13,092 nucleotides of DNA, from positions 1-13,092 of the forward strand of contig CAMDAL010000076.1 of NCBI GenBank assembly GCA_945888565.1, in the 5' to 3' direction. The notes under the pieces are model-generated. The model searched no databases and was not told the DNA's origin. It saw only the letters and a program-made list of their open reading frames with translations. Below are positions 1 through 7,005 of this stretch, piece by piece. Each line of letters opens with the position of its first letter. Positions within the stretch are counted from its first letter, which is position 1. Made by a program: the position numbers and the translations under genes. This DNA is from Devosia equisanguinis. Lineage in GTDB: Bacteria > Pseudomonadota > Alphaproteobacteria > Rhizobiales > Devosiaceae.

Positions 1-1260
1 ACCCGGCTGATGCTGGAGCTGGCGGGCGGCGAAGCCATGGAGCCGGTGATCTCCGGCGAGGACGTGTTCCCCAACACCGTTGTCGAGTTCCCGCTGTCGG
101 AAGTCGAGCGCCTCACCGGACTCGAGACCAGCGCCACCGAGATCGAAGCGATCCTCGGCCGGCTCGGCTTCAAGCTCGACGGCACCGGCAATACCCGCAG
201 CGTCAAGGTGCCGTCGTGGCGCCCGGATGTCACCATGAAGGCCGACCTCGCCGAAGAGGTGATGCGCATGGTGGGCGTCGACAACGTGCCGGTCGATCCG
301 CTGCCGCGGCTCAACCACGTCGCGCCGCGCATGCTGACCACGCTGCAGAACCGCCGCCGTCTCGCCCGCCGTACGCTCGCGGCGCGCGGCCTCGACGAAG
401 CCGTTAATTGGTCGTTCATCCCGGCGGCGGAAGCGGGGCGTTTCGGTGGCGGCGCGCCCGAATTGAAGCTCGCCAACCCGATCGCCTCCGACCTCACCGA
501 CATGCGCCCCTCGCTGCTCCCAGGCCTGCTCGCCGCCGCCCAGCGCAATGCCAACCGCGGTTTCACCGACCTCAAGCTGTTCGAAGTCGGCCAGGTCTTC
601 CACTCGATCCTGCCCGAGGGCCAGCGCACCTACGCCACCGGCATCCGCCTCGGCGCCACCCGCCACTGGCAGGGCGCGGCAAAGGTCTCGGTGTTCGACG
701 CCAAGGCCGATATCGCGGCGCTGCTCGACGCCATGGGTCACGACATCGACAAGCTCCAGCTCGTCACCGAACCGGCAGCCTGGAGCCATCCGGGCCGCGG
801 CGGCCGCATCCAGCTCGGCCCGAAGGTGGTGATCGGCTGGTTCGGCGAACTGCACCCGAACGAACTCGCGGCTTACGACCTCAACGGCCCGGTGGCCGCA
901 TTCGAGCTCGATCTCGACGCCATCCCCGAGCAGCGCCGGAAGCCGACACGCTCCAAGCCCGCCCTGAAGCTCAGTGACCTGCAGGCGGTCAGCCGCGACT
1001 TCGCCTTCGTCGTCGATCGCGACGTTCCGGCCGAAAAGCTGCTCCGCGCCGCCAGGAACGCCGACAAGGCACTGATCGCCGGCGTCGACATCTTCGACGT
1101 GTTCGAAGGCAAGGGCGTCGGCGAGGGCAGGAAGTCGCTCGGCCTCGCAGTGACGCTGCAGCCGGTCGACAGGACGCTCACCGACGAGGAGATCGACAAG
1201 GTCGCCGCTGCCGTGGTCGCCGCCGTCGCCAAGGCCACCGGCGCCACCCTGAGGACCTGA
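1..1260 (+). CDS. pheT: Phenylalanyl-tRNA synthetase beta subunit, C-terminal part (5' end outside window)
   Basis: This is the beta chain of the cytoplasmic alpha2-beta2 phenylalanyl-tRNA synthetase, which charges tRNA-Phe. The frame is open from base 1, so the N-terminal tRNA-binding-like part and the start of the B3/B4 editing region lie to the left of the window. A B5 domain is visible from about base 88 (FPLSEVERLTG, later VPSWRPDVTMKADLAEEVMR). It is followed by the catalytic-like core (LANPIASDLTDMRPSLLPGL, then LFEVGQVF) and a C-terminal FDX-ACB anticodon-binding domain from about base 985 (SRDFAFVVDRDV to the end). Internal ATG codons such as the one at base 10 are not the start. The stop TGA overlaps the ATG of the next gene. 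pheS is expected just upstream but cannot be seen. Identification is firm. Confidence 0.97.
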   Translation, partial: TRLMLELAGGEAMEPVISGEDVFPNTVVEFPLSEVERLTGLETSATEIEAILGRLGFKLDGTGNTRSVKVPSWRPDVTMKADLAEEVMRMVGVDNVPVDPLPRLNHVAPRMLTTLQNRRRLARRTLAARGLDEAVNWSFIPAAEAGRFGGGAPELKLANPIASDLTDMRPSLLPGLLAAAQRNANRGFTDLKLFEVGQVFHSILPEGQRTYATGIRLGATRHWQGAAKVSVFDAKADIAALLDAMGHDIDKLQLVTEPAAWSHPGRGGRIQLGPKVVIGWFGELHPNELAAYDLNGPVAAFELDLDAIPEQRRKPTRSKPALKLSDLQAVSRDFAFVVDRDVPAEKLLRAARNADKALIAGVDIFDVFEGKGVGEGRKSLGLAVTLQPVDRTLTDEEIDKVAAAVVAAVAKATGATLRT

Positions 1261-2603
1261 TGCTCGCAACCGCCGGACGGTACCTTGGTCTGGCGGTTGT
1301 CATTGCCGCACTGGTGCTGAGCCCGGCGCTCGGCTACGCGAACACGCATGTGCTGCTGATCTTCGGGGCGGCGGGGGCGGTGCTCTGGATGGCAACTTTT
1401 TTTGCTCCCGCGTCCAATCTGGGGTTTGTTGCCCCCCCCTCCACCACGCTACGCGTGGTCCCCCTCCCCCGTAAACGGGAGAGGATGACCCGTGGCGAGG
1501 TCGGTGCAACATCGCATCCTCTCCCGCTTGCGGGGGAGGGGGACCAGCGAAGCTGGTGGAGGGGGGAGCAACACACTCCAGCCCTCCTCTTCATCCTCGC
1601 CTTCGCGCTCATGGCCACGTCCGCCCTCGGCGCGATGCGGCAGCCCACCGACCTACTCGCCCTCGTCCCCTACCTCGCTCCCCTCTGCTTCCTCCCGTTC
1701 GTCCACCTCCTCGCCAACCGCGCTCCGGACATCGCCCGCCTCGCCCTGATCGGCGCCAGCATCGGCCTCGTCACCGCCCTTGCCCTCCGCTACGGCATCG
1801 GCAAGCCCCGGGCCGGGGAGGGCTCGTTCATCACCGACCCCTATCGCCTCGCCGTCACCACGCTGCTCTGCGCCACTCTCGCCCTCGGCGCCCTCTTCAC
1901 CCAGGACCGCTGGCGCTGGCTCAGCCTGCTCGGCCTCGTCGCGGCGGCCGGAGTGATCTGGCTCACCGGCTCGCGCACCACCCTGCTCGGGGTGCCGGCC
2001 CTGCTGCTCATCACCGCGCTCTGTTTCGTCCGGAAGCCCATCGCCATCATCGCCCTGCTGGCGGGCACGGCCGCGCTTGCCGCCGCCGCGCTGTTCGTCG
2101 AACTGCCGGGCAGGTCGCGCCTGCGTCTATGGGATGTGCTTGGCGGCATCGCCAATGGCGACACCGTCGCCGACGAGTCGATCTGGGTGCGGATCAAGCT
2201 CTGGGGCGACGCGCTGCGCGATATCCCCAACGCCCCGCTCTTCGGCCACGGCTGGGGCGACTGGCTGATGGCGCCGATGCGCGAGCGCTTCCCCGCCAAC
2301 CTCGAGTCGCTCCACACCATCCAGCACATGCACAACGACGCGCTGCACTACGCCATGGCCGGCGGCGTGCTCGGGGTCGCCGCATGGCTGCTGCTGCTCG
2401 CCGCGCCCCTCGCCGGGTACCTGGCGCTGCCGAGCGAGGGAAGAACCCGCCAGCGCCTGCATGCCATCCTGGTGCTGACCGGCGGCTATCTGGTGCTCGG
2501 CCTCGCCGACATCATGCTCGCCTCTCCGGCGCAACTGACGCTCTACGTAGCGCTCACCGCCATCGTGCTCGGAACGGGCCGCCCGCAGACGGCCCGCTCG
2601 TGA
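1260..2603 (+). CDS. O-antigen ligase / polymerase-like membrane protein with an in-frame repeat insertion
   Basis: A polytopic inner-membrane protein of 447 residues resembling the O-antigen ligase/Wzy family (Wzy_C), which joins or polymerises lipid-linked glycans on the periplasmic side. Many hydrophobic segments are visible (about residues 9-25, 30-48, 108-125 and onward). Family-like signatures are LTGSRTTLLG in a membrane segment, the large loop RIKLWGDALRD...LFGHGWGDW, and HNDALHYAMAGG before the last helices. The ATG overlaps the pheT stop (TGATG) and is preceded by a GAGG ribosome-binding site, which fixes the start. Residues about 55-106 are an arginine-rich, hydrophilic stretch between the second and third membrane segments, encoded by a large palindrome (1421-1579) and unlike the rest of the protein. 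Ligase and polymerase cannot be told apart from sequence alone, so the substrate is unknown. The 3' end faces the aldo/keto reductase gene with only 3 bases between the stop codons. Confidence 0.82.
   Translation: MLATAGRYLGLAVVIAALVLSPALGYANTHVLLIFGAAGAVLWMATFFAPASNLGFVAPPSTTLRVVPLPRKRERMTRGEVGATSHPLPLAGEGDQRSWWRGEQHTPALLFILAFALMATSALGAMRQPTDLLALVPYLAPLCFLPFVHLLANRAPDIARLALIGASIGLVTALALRYGIGKPRAGEGSFITDPYRLAVTTLLCATLALGALFTQDRWRWLSLLGLVAAAGVIWLTGSRTTLLGVPALLLITALCFVRKPIAIIALLAGTAALAAAALFVELPGRSRLRLWDVLGGIANGDTVADESIWVRIKLWGDALRDIPNAPLFGHGWGDWLMAPMRERFPANLESLHTIQHMHNDALHYAMAGGVLGVAAWLLLLAAPLAGYLALPSEGRTRQRLHAILVLTGGYLVLGLADIMLASPAQLTLYVALTAIVLGTGRPQTARS
1421..1579. repeat. Large imperfect palindrome inserted in frame in the ligase-like gene
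   Basis: Bases 1421-1487 and 1515-1579 are near-complementary arms around a 27-base centre. Each arm holds smaller hairpins: ACCACG/CGTGGT and CCCG-TAAA-CGGG on the left, CTCCCGCTTGCGGGGGAG and ACCAGC-GAA-GCTGGT on the right. The RNA or single strand could thus fold as one long stem or as a branched structure. The span is close to 159 bases, a multiple of three, and the reading frame passes through without a stop. Its shape fits a dispersed palindromic repeat. I recall similar translated strings (HPLPLAGEG-like) in many proteobacterial genomes, but copy number here was not checked. Edges are accurate to a few bases. Confidence 0.85.
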
Positions 2604-2606
2604 TCG

Positions 2607-3635
2607 TCAGTTCTTGATCGGCCGGCTGTCGACCAGCCCGCCCTTCGCCGCCTCGTCGATCGCCGCGATTTCCTCGGGCGACAGTTCGAGATTGTCGAGC
2701 ACGCCGAGACAATCCTTGAGCTGCTCGAGCGTCCGCACCCCGATCAGCGCCGAGGTCATTTCCTTGCGCCGCAGCACCCAGCTCAGCGCCAGCTGCACCA
2801 TCGACTGCTTGCGCTGCTCCGCGATCGCCCCGAGCTTCTGCACCGCATCGAGGATGCGCGGCTCGAGCCGTCCGGCGTTCAGCGAGTAGTTCTCGGAGGC
2901 GCGGGTGCCGTCGAGCTGTCCGGCCAGCATGTTGTACTTGCCCGACAGGATCCCCTGCATCAGCGGCGAAAACGCAATGACGCCGATTCCCAGTTCACCG
3001 CAGGCATCGATGGTCTTGTCGTCCTCGATCCAGCGGTTGAGGATCGAATAGCTCGGCTGGTGGATGAGGCACGGCGTGCCCATCTCGGCGAGGATGCGAT
3101 GCGCCTCGCGTGTCTGCTTTTCGGGGTATGACGAGATGCCGACATAGAGCGCCTTGCCCTGCTGCACGAGGCTCGCCAGGGCACCCATCGTCTCCTCGAG
3201 CGGCGTGTTGGGGTCGTAGCGGTGCGAATAGAAGATATCGACATAGTCGAGCCCCATCCGCTTCAGGCTCTGGTCGGCCGAGGCAATGAGGTACTTTCGC
3301 GAGCCGAAGTCGCCATACGGGCCGGGCCACATCTCCCAGCCGGCCTTGCTCGAGATGATCATCTCGTCGCGATAAGGCCGGAAGTCGCGCGCCATCACGT
3401 CGCCGAACAACTCCTCGGCCGATCCCGGGGGCGGGCCGTAGTTGTTGGCGAGGTCGAAATGGGTCACGCCCTTGTCGAAGGCGTAGCTCAGGATCTCGAA
3501 GGCCGAGGGATAGTCGCGCGTGCCACCGAAATTCTGCCACAGCCCCAGGCTGATCACGGGCAGCTTCAGGCCCCACTTGCCCGTCTTGCGATAGGTCATC
3601 CCGCCATAGCGAGCGTCACTGGCCCGATAGGTCAT
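2607..3635 (-). CDS. yghZ: Aldo/keto reductase, YghZ (L-glyceraldehyde 3-phosphate reductase) type
   Basis: A cytoplasmic NADPH-dependent aldo/keto reductase of 342 residues. It closely resembles E. coli YghZ, which reduces L-glyceraldehyde 3-phosphate and methylglyoxal-like aldehydes. The (alpha/beta)8-barrel catalytic tetrad is visible as D61 and Y66 (FDLANNYGPPPGSAEE), K97 (ISSKAG) and H138 (DIFYSHRYD). Other shared stretches are MWPGPYG, SLKRMGL, GKALYVGISSY and LIHQPSY. A longer reading frame begins at 3782, but the ATG at 3635 is preferred: it has a strong GGGAGAGAG site upstream, matches the family N-terminus, and avoids translating the palindrome at 3661-3703. The gene is convergent with the ligase-like gene and divergent from trhO. 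The physiological substrate in this organism is inferred. Confidence 0.93.
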   Translation of the reverse strand: MTYRASDARYGGMTYRKTGKWGLKLPVISLGLWQNFGGTRDYPSAFEILSYAFDKGVTHFDLANNYGPPPGSAEELFGDVMARDFRPYRDEMIISSKAGWEMWPGPYGDFGSRKYLIASADQSLKRMGLDYVDIFYSHRYDPNTPLEETMGALASLVQQGKALYVGISSYPEKQTREAHRILAEMGTPCLIHQPSYSILNRWIEDDKTIDACGELGIGVIAFSPLMQGILSGKYNMLAGQLDGTRASENYSLNAGRLEPRILDAVQKLGAIAEQRKQSMVQLALSWVLRRKEMTSALIGVRTLEQLKDCLGVLDNLELSPEEIAAIDEAAKGGLVDSRPIKN

Positions 3636-3660
3636 CGTCTCTCTCCCATTTGATGTGGTC

Positions 3661-3703
3661 GCGCTCTCGAACCGGAAAAGTCTGCAACTTTTCCTGAGAG
3701 CGC
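3661..3703. repeat. Compact palindromic repeat between the aldo/keto reductase and trhO
   Basis: Two nested perfect stems are visible: GCGCTCTC at 3661-3668 pairs with GAGAGCGC at 3696-3703, and GGAAAAGT at 3674-3681 pairs with ACTTTTCC at 3687-3694 around the loop CTGCA. It lies in the 118-base divergent gap, 25 bases upstream of the reductase start codon and 50 bases upstream of the preferred trhO start. From memory, GGAAAAGT-type palindromes are frequent between genes in Hyphomicrobiales, so this is probably one copy of a dispersed element. It could also influence expression of either gene. Confidence 0.7.
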
Positions 3704-3753
3704 TCCGGTATGCCGATTTGCCCGGTATGGGGGTGAATGCTACACCCGCGTCG

Positions 3754-4755
3754 ATGTCCGAGCCCGCTGAAATCGCCGCCAACCTGCCTCAGGGCGTGAA
3801 CCGCTTCAAGGTGCTGGCGCTCTACAAATTCGTCGCATTGCCCGACGCCGAAACGCTGAAGCCCGAGCTGGCGCAGTTCTGTTGCGCGCGAAAGATCCGC
3901 GGCACCTTCATCCTCGCACCCGAAGGCATCAACGGCACCGTCGCCGGCACGCCCGAGGCGATCGATGCGCTGATGGCATGGTTCGCGCAAAGCCCGCTCT
4001 GGGCCGGTCGGCTCGACGGCGCCGAAGCGAAGTTCTCGGCGGCCGATGCCATGCCGTTCCTGCGCATGAAGGTACGGTTGAAGCCCGAGATCGTCACGCT
4101 GCGCGCGCCGGAGGCAGATCCGAGCAAGCTCGTCGGCAACTACGTGGACGCACGCGACTGGAACCGGCTGATCGACCGGAACGACGTTACCGTCATCGAC
4201 ACCCGCAACGACTATGAAGTGAAGCTCGGCACGTTTGCCCGCGCCCTCGATCCGGCGACGGCGAGCTTCACCGAATTCAAGGACTATGTCGCAACGCTCG
4301 ACCCAGCGAAGCATCCCAAGGTCGCAATGTTCTGCACCGGCGGCATCCGCTGCGAAAAGGCCAGCGCCTACATGCTGACGCAGGGGTTCAAGGAGGTGTT
4401 CCACCTCAAGGGCGGCATCCTCAGATACCTCGAAGTCGTGCCGGAGACCGAGAGCCGCTTCGCCGGCGAATGCTTCGTCTTCGACGAGCGCGTCTCGGTG
4501 ACCCACGGCCTCCACGAAGGCGAAGCCGTCCTCTGCCGCGCCTGCCGCACTCCCATGCTGCCGCACGAAGCTGTCGGCACCCTGTGCGCCAACTGCGCCG
4601 ACGCAGCGCCGGAAGGCGCCGCTGAGCGCGAACGGCAGATGGAAATATCGCGCGCGCGCGGCCAAGCGCATCTGGGCGACGATGCCGTCGAGGTCGCGGC
4701 ACGCAACAAGGTGCGAAAGCTCGAGCTCAAGGAGCGCTCGCGGGGCAAACTCTGA
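3754..4755 (+). CDS. trhO: tRNA uridine(34) 5-hydroxylase, rhodanese family (TrhO/YceA)
   Basis: TrhO uses molecular oxygen to hydroxylate uridine 34 in the anticodon of certain tRNAs, the first step towards 5-methoxy- or carboxymethoxyuridine. With the start at 3754 (MSEPAEIAANL) the protein has 333 residues. An N-terminal acylphosphatase-like domain carries the family signature APEGINGT (compare AHEGIN in E. coli YceA). A rhodanese domain follows, with VIDTRNDYE and the active-site loop CTGGIRCEKAS (Cys194), then GGILRYLE and a FVFDERV segment. The C-terminus holds two CxxC pairs (Cys261/264 and Cys278/281), possibly metal-binding. In-frame ATG codons at 3655 and 3727 are less likely: the first would translate the palindromic repeat, and neither shows a good ribosome-binding site. 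The exact start remains somewhat uncertain, as 3754 also lacks a clear site. Confidence 0.92.
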   Translation: MSEPAEIAANLPQGVNRFKVLALYKFVALPDAETLKPELAQFCCARKIRGTFILAPEGINGTVAGTPEAIDALMAWFAQSPLWAGRLDGAEAKFSAADAMPFLRMKVRLKPEIVTLRAPEADPSKLVGNYVDARDWNRLIDRNDVTVIDTRNDYEVKLGTFARALDPATASFTEFKDYVATLDPAKHPKVAMFCTGGIRCEKASAYMLTQGFKEVFHLKGGILRYLEVVPETESRFAGECFVFDERVSVTHGLHEGEAVLCRACRTPMLPHEAVGTLCANCADAAPEGAAERERQMEISRARGQAHLGDDAVEVAARNKVRKLELKERSRGKL

Positions 4756-4778
4756 GCAAGACGCCCCCCTCCCATCCC

Positions 4779-5528
4779 ATGACCTTCCTGCCCTATGCGC
4801 GCCGCATCCTCGGCGCCGCGCAGGAGGCCAAGGAAGCCCTGCGCCGCTCCGAGCGCGGCCGCGTCTCGATCGGTTCGCTGCGTTCGCTGGTGACGCCGCT
4901 GATCACCGAATCGCTGCTGCGCTTTCAGACGAAGTACCCGTCGGTCGACGTGGTGATCCACGAAGGCCGGCAGAGCCAGATCGCCACCATGCTGCACGAG
5001 CGCGAGATCGAGCTGGGCATCCTCTGCTGGCCCAACCTCGACCCGCTGGTCACCGACCTCGAGCCGCTGCTGGTGATGCGGGAGCGGGTGCCGCTCGTCG
5101 CCACCCCCGCGATCGTCGCCGAACTCGGACCCAATCCGCGCATCGACGACGTGCTGAAGCGCGTGCCGCGACTGATTTCCATCCCGTGGTGGCAGGTCTA
5201 TCCCGACCCCGCCGTCGCCCTGTTCCGCCGCGCCACGGTGTCGGTGGAGCTTCCCACCGGCCCCGCGCGCCGCCTTGCTACCAAGGGCGAAGGCGTCGGC
5301 TTCTTCGTGATGAGCGCCGTGGCGGGAGACATTGCAGAGGGCCGGCTGGCCGAGATCAGGCCGGTCGACGTCGATCCCATACACCGCGACATCGCCATGG
5401 TGGTGCGGCACCAGGGCGTCCTCGACCGCGAGATGCTGCGCGACTTCGCCGTCGAGATCGCCGCCGAGTGCCGGTCGGCCGGTACCATCCTCGAAAGCAC
5501 CATCCTGCCGAGGGTCGCCACCGCCTGA
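4779..5528 (+). CDS. LysR-family effector-binding domain protein lacking the DNA-binding domain (probable 5'-truncated regulator)
   Basis: The 249-residue product begins inside what is normally the linker helix of a LysR-type regulator (FLPYARRILGAAQEAKEALR). It continues through the whole two-lobed effector-binding domain, from GRVSIGSL through REIELGILCW and ATKGEGVGFFVMSAVAGDI to the C-terminus. The N-terminal winged helix-turn-helix of about 60-65 residues is absent. Only 23 bases separate the trhO stop from the ATG, and I find no helix-turn-helix remnant in any frame there. There is no convincing ribosome-binding site before the ATG. It is therefore probably a decayed regulator that lost its 5' end by deletion, although the remaining frame is intact and could be translated as a stand-alone sensor domain. 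The effector is unknown. Confidence 0.75.
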   Translation: MTFLPYARRILGAAQEAKEALRRSERGRVSIGSLRSLVTPLITESLLRFQTKYPSVDVVIHEGRQSQIATMLHEREIELGILCWPNLDPLVTDLEPLLVMRERVPLVATPAIVAELGPNPRIDDVLKRVPRLISIPWWQVYPDPAVALFRRATVSVELPTGPARRLATKGEGVGFFVMSAVAGDIAEGRLAEIRPVDVDPIHRDIAMVVRHQGVLDREMLRDFAVEIAAECRSAGTILESTILPRVATA

Positions 5529-5615
5529 GGTTGCAAGTGGCTGCCTATGCTGCACATTCGCCCGAGGCAGCAATTCTTCCTCTAGTGTGCCGGCTGATGA
5601 CCTGAGGAGACCGAC

Positions 5616-6125
5616 TTGATCAGACCCGCAATCGCTTTTGCCCTTGCCCTCGTTGCCGCGCCTGCGCTGGCACAGGATTGCAGCAAGACATCCGAAGGCA
5701 CCGCCGCGCTCGCCGACTATCCGGCGGTCCGTGCCTTCTACGATTCGATGACGCTCGGCGACGTCGACCTCGTCGATTGCGCCGTCGGCGCGGAGTGGCT
5801 GAACAACCCGGCTGCCCCTGGCACGCCAAAAGGCCCCGAAGGGTTCAAGCCCGCCGTGTACGGTCTGAAGATGCTGTTCAGCCAGTACGCGTTCACCACC
5901 GAGGACGTGGTGGCAAGCGACGGCAAGGTGGTGGTACGCAGCACCGTTACCGCCAAGCAGATCGCGCCGTTCCTCGGCGTCCCGCCCAGCGACACGGTGG
6001 TGAAGTTCCAGACCATCGACATCCACCAGCTCGGGGCGGACGGCAAGCTGGCACAGAGCTGGCACGTCGAGGACTGGCTGAGCTACCTGATGATGCAGGG
6101 CGCCCTGCCGCTCAAGGCGGAATGA
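5616..6125 (+). CDS. Secreted SnoaL/NTF2-like (ester cyclase-like) protein
   Basis: A 169-residue protein with a signal peptide of about 19 residues (hydrophobic stretch FALALVAAPALA, likely cut after ALA and before Q20), so the mature part is probably periplasmic. The body has the size and pattern of the NTF2-like SnoaL family: an early helix (VRAFYDSMTLGDVDLVDCAV), GPEGFKPAVYGLK, VVVRSTVTA, and a closing strand-helix segment KLAQSWHVEDWLSYLMM. SnoaL-like members outside polyketide clusters are mostly uncharacterised and no reaction is assigned. Start choice: TTG at 5616 follows a strong GAGGAGA site at 5604-5610 with 5 bases of spacing, and no ATG or GTG gives the whole signal peptide. It lies behind the truncated LysR gene and is convergent with the LytTR gene, with 9 bases between them. 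Confidence 0.78.
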   Translation: MIRPAIAFALALVAAPALAQDCSKTSEGTAALADYPAVRAFYDSMTLGDVDLVDCAVGAEWLNNPAAPGTPKGPEGFKPAVYGLKMLFSQYAFTTEDVVASDGKVVVRSTVTAKQIAPFLGVPPSDTVVKFQTIDIHQLGADGKLAQSWHVEDWLSYLMMQGALPLKAE

Positions 6126-6134
6126 CCAGCGCCG

Positions 6135-6935
6135 CTAGGCCGCCACGCCAGCCTCGCGGGCGGCCGCAAGGTAGCCTCGGCTGATGCCGAGGCGCCGTCC
6201 GTCGGGCAGTTCGACCTGCGGCTTGCCGTCAATCCTTGCAACATTGGCGATCGCCTGAAGCGCGACCCAGTGTGAGCGGTGAATCTGCACACCCTGGGTT
6301 TCGCCGACCTCGCGGATGGCGTCGCTCAGCCGCATCAGCACCAGTGTGCGGCCCCGCTCGGTGACGATCTCCACATAGTGGTCCTGCACCACCAGCGCCC
6401 AGAGCGCGCCGCGCGCCGCCTGCGGCACCCTGTCGAGAATCGGGGGCGCCTGCGGCGGTTGCGGGGCACTCACCGGGTTCGATCGCGCTGAGTGCCCATG
6501 GATCTCGCCGATCGCGATCACGCCCATGCCGATCAGCGTGCATTGCAGCCAGAGCCCGAACGGCGGCAGGCCCGTTGTCCCGAGGGCCACGAAGTTGACC
6601 GCCATTACCGCCAGGGTGACCGGCACGCCGGTGACCGCACCGAACAGCACCACCCGGACCCAGCGGTTCCGCACCGTCAGCCCAAAGACCTGCTCCAAAA
6701 CGACGCCCACGGCAAAGCCCAGGCCATAGGTGGAGAGGGCGATCGCCGCCCAGTAGACGAGGCGAGGACCGGTCTCCAGCAGTTCGAACGTACCGAACGG
6801 CCCGGCAATCCCCAGAAGCAGCGCCACGACCGTGATGCTCGCCAGCACGCGCCCATCGCTGAAATGCTTCCGCATTTCGCGAAGCGCCAGATGCAGGGGG
6901 TGGCCGCTCACGTAGTTTTCCTGCGCCTCGCGCAT
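6135..6935 (-). CDS. Membrane-anchored LytTR-family transcriptional regulator
   Basis: A 266-residue protein with about four membrane segments in its first half (roughly residues 31-52, 59-82, 93-117 and 127-145). A proline-rich linker (PQPPQAPP) leads to a C-terminal LytTR DNA-binding domain from about residue 166: ALVVQDHYVEIVTERGRTLV, MRLSDAIREV, VQIHRSHWVA and GRRLGISRGYLAA. LytTR domains bind direct-repeat DNA through a beta-rich fold. Here the membrane part replaces the receiver domain, so a membrane signal is the likely input. The frame extends upstream to 7289, but that part overlaps the DUF2306 gene and is low-complexity, so the ATG at 6935 is preferred despite a weak ribosome-binding site. 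It is divergent from the DUF2306 gene across a 70-base gap, which suggests a regulator-target pair by inference. Confidence 0.85.
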   Translation of the reverse strand: MREAQENYVSGHPLHLALREMRKHFSDGRVLASITVVALLLGIAGPFGTFELLETGPRLVYWAAIALSTYGLGFAVGVVLEQVFGLTVRNRWVRVVLFGAVTGVPVTLAVMAVNFVALGTTGLPPFGLWLQCTLIGMGVIAIGEIHGHSARSNPVSAPQPPQAPPILDRVPQAARGALWALVVQDHYVEIVTERGRTLVLMRLSDAIREVGETQGVQIHRSHWVALQAIANVARIDGKPQVELPDGRRLGISRGYLAAAREAGVAA

Positions 6936-7005
6936 CACTGGTTGCCCGCGAAAGCTAGTCGGGCGACAGGCCGGCGGCAACCCACCCTCCCCTTTCGAGG
7001 CCACG

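Noticed and set aside
1492..1749. Open frames overlapping the palindrome in other frames and on the minus strand
   Set aside because: They arise because the palindrome lacks stop codons in several frames; none continues into a recognisable protein.
3636..3782. N-terminal extension of the aldo/keto reductase to 3782
   Set aside because: It would translate the palindromic repeat and overlap the trhO start, and the ATG at 3635 has a strong ribosome-binding site and matches the family.
5540..5571. Inverted repeat GCTGCCT/AGGCAGC just after the truncated LysR gene as a terminator
   Set aside because: The loop is 18 bases and no T run follows; it is too weak to call.
6175..6192. Perfect hairpin CCTCGGC-TGAT-GCCGAGG near the convergent ends of the secreted protein and LytTR genes
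   Set aside because: It lies inside the LytTR coding sequence and is not followed by a T run on either strand, so a terminator cannot be supported.
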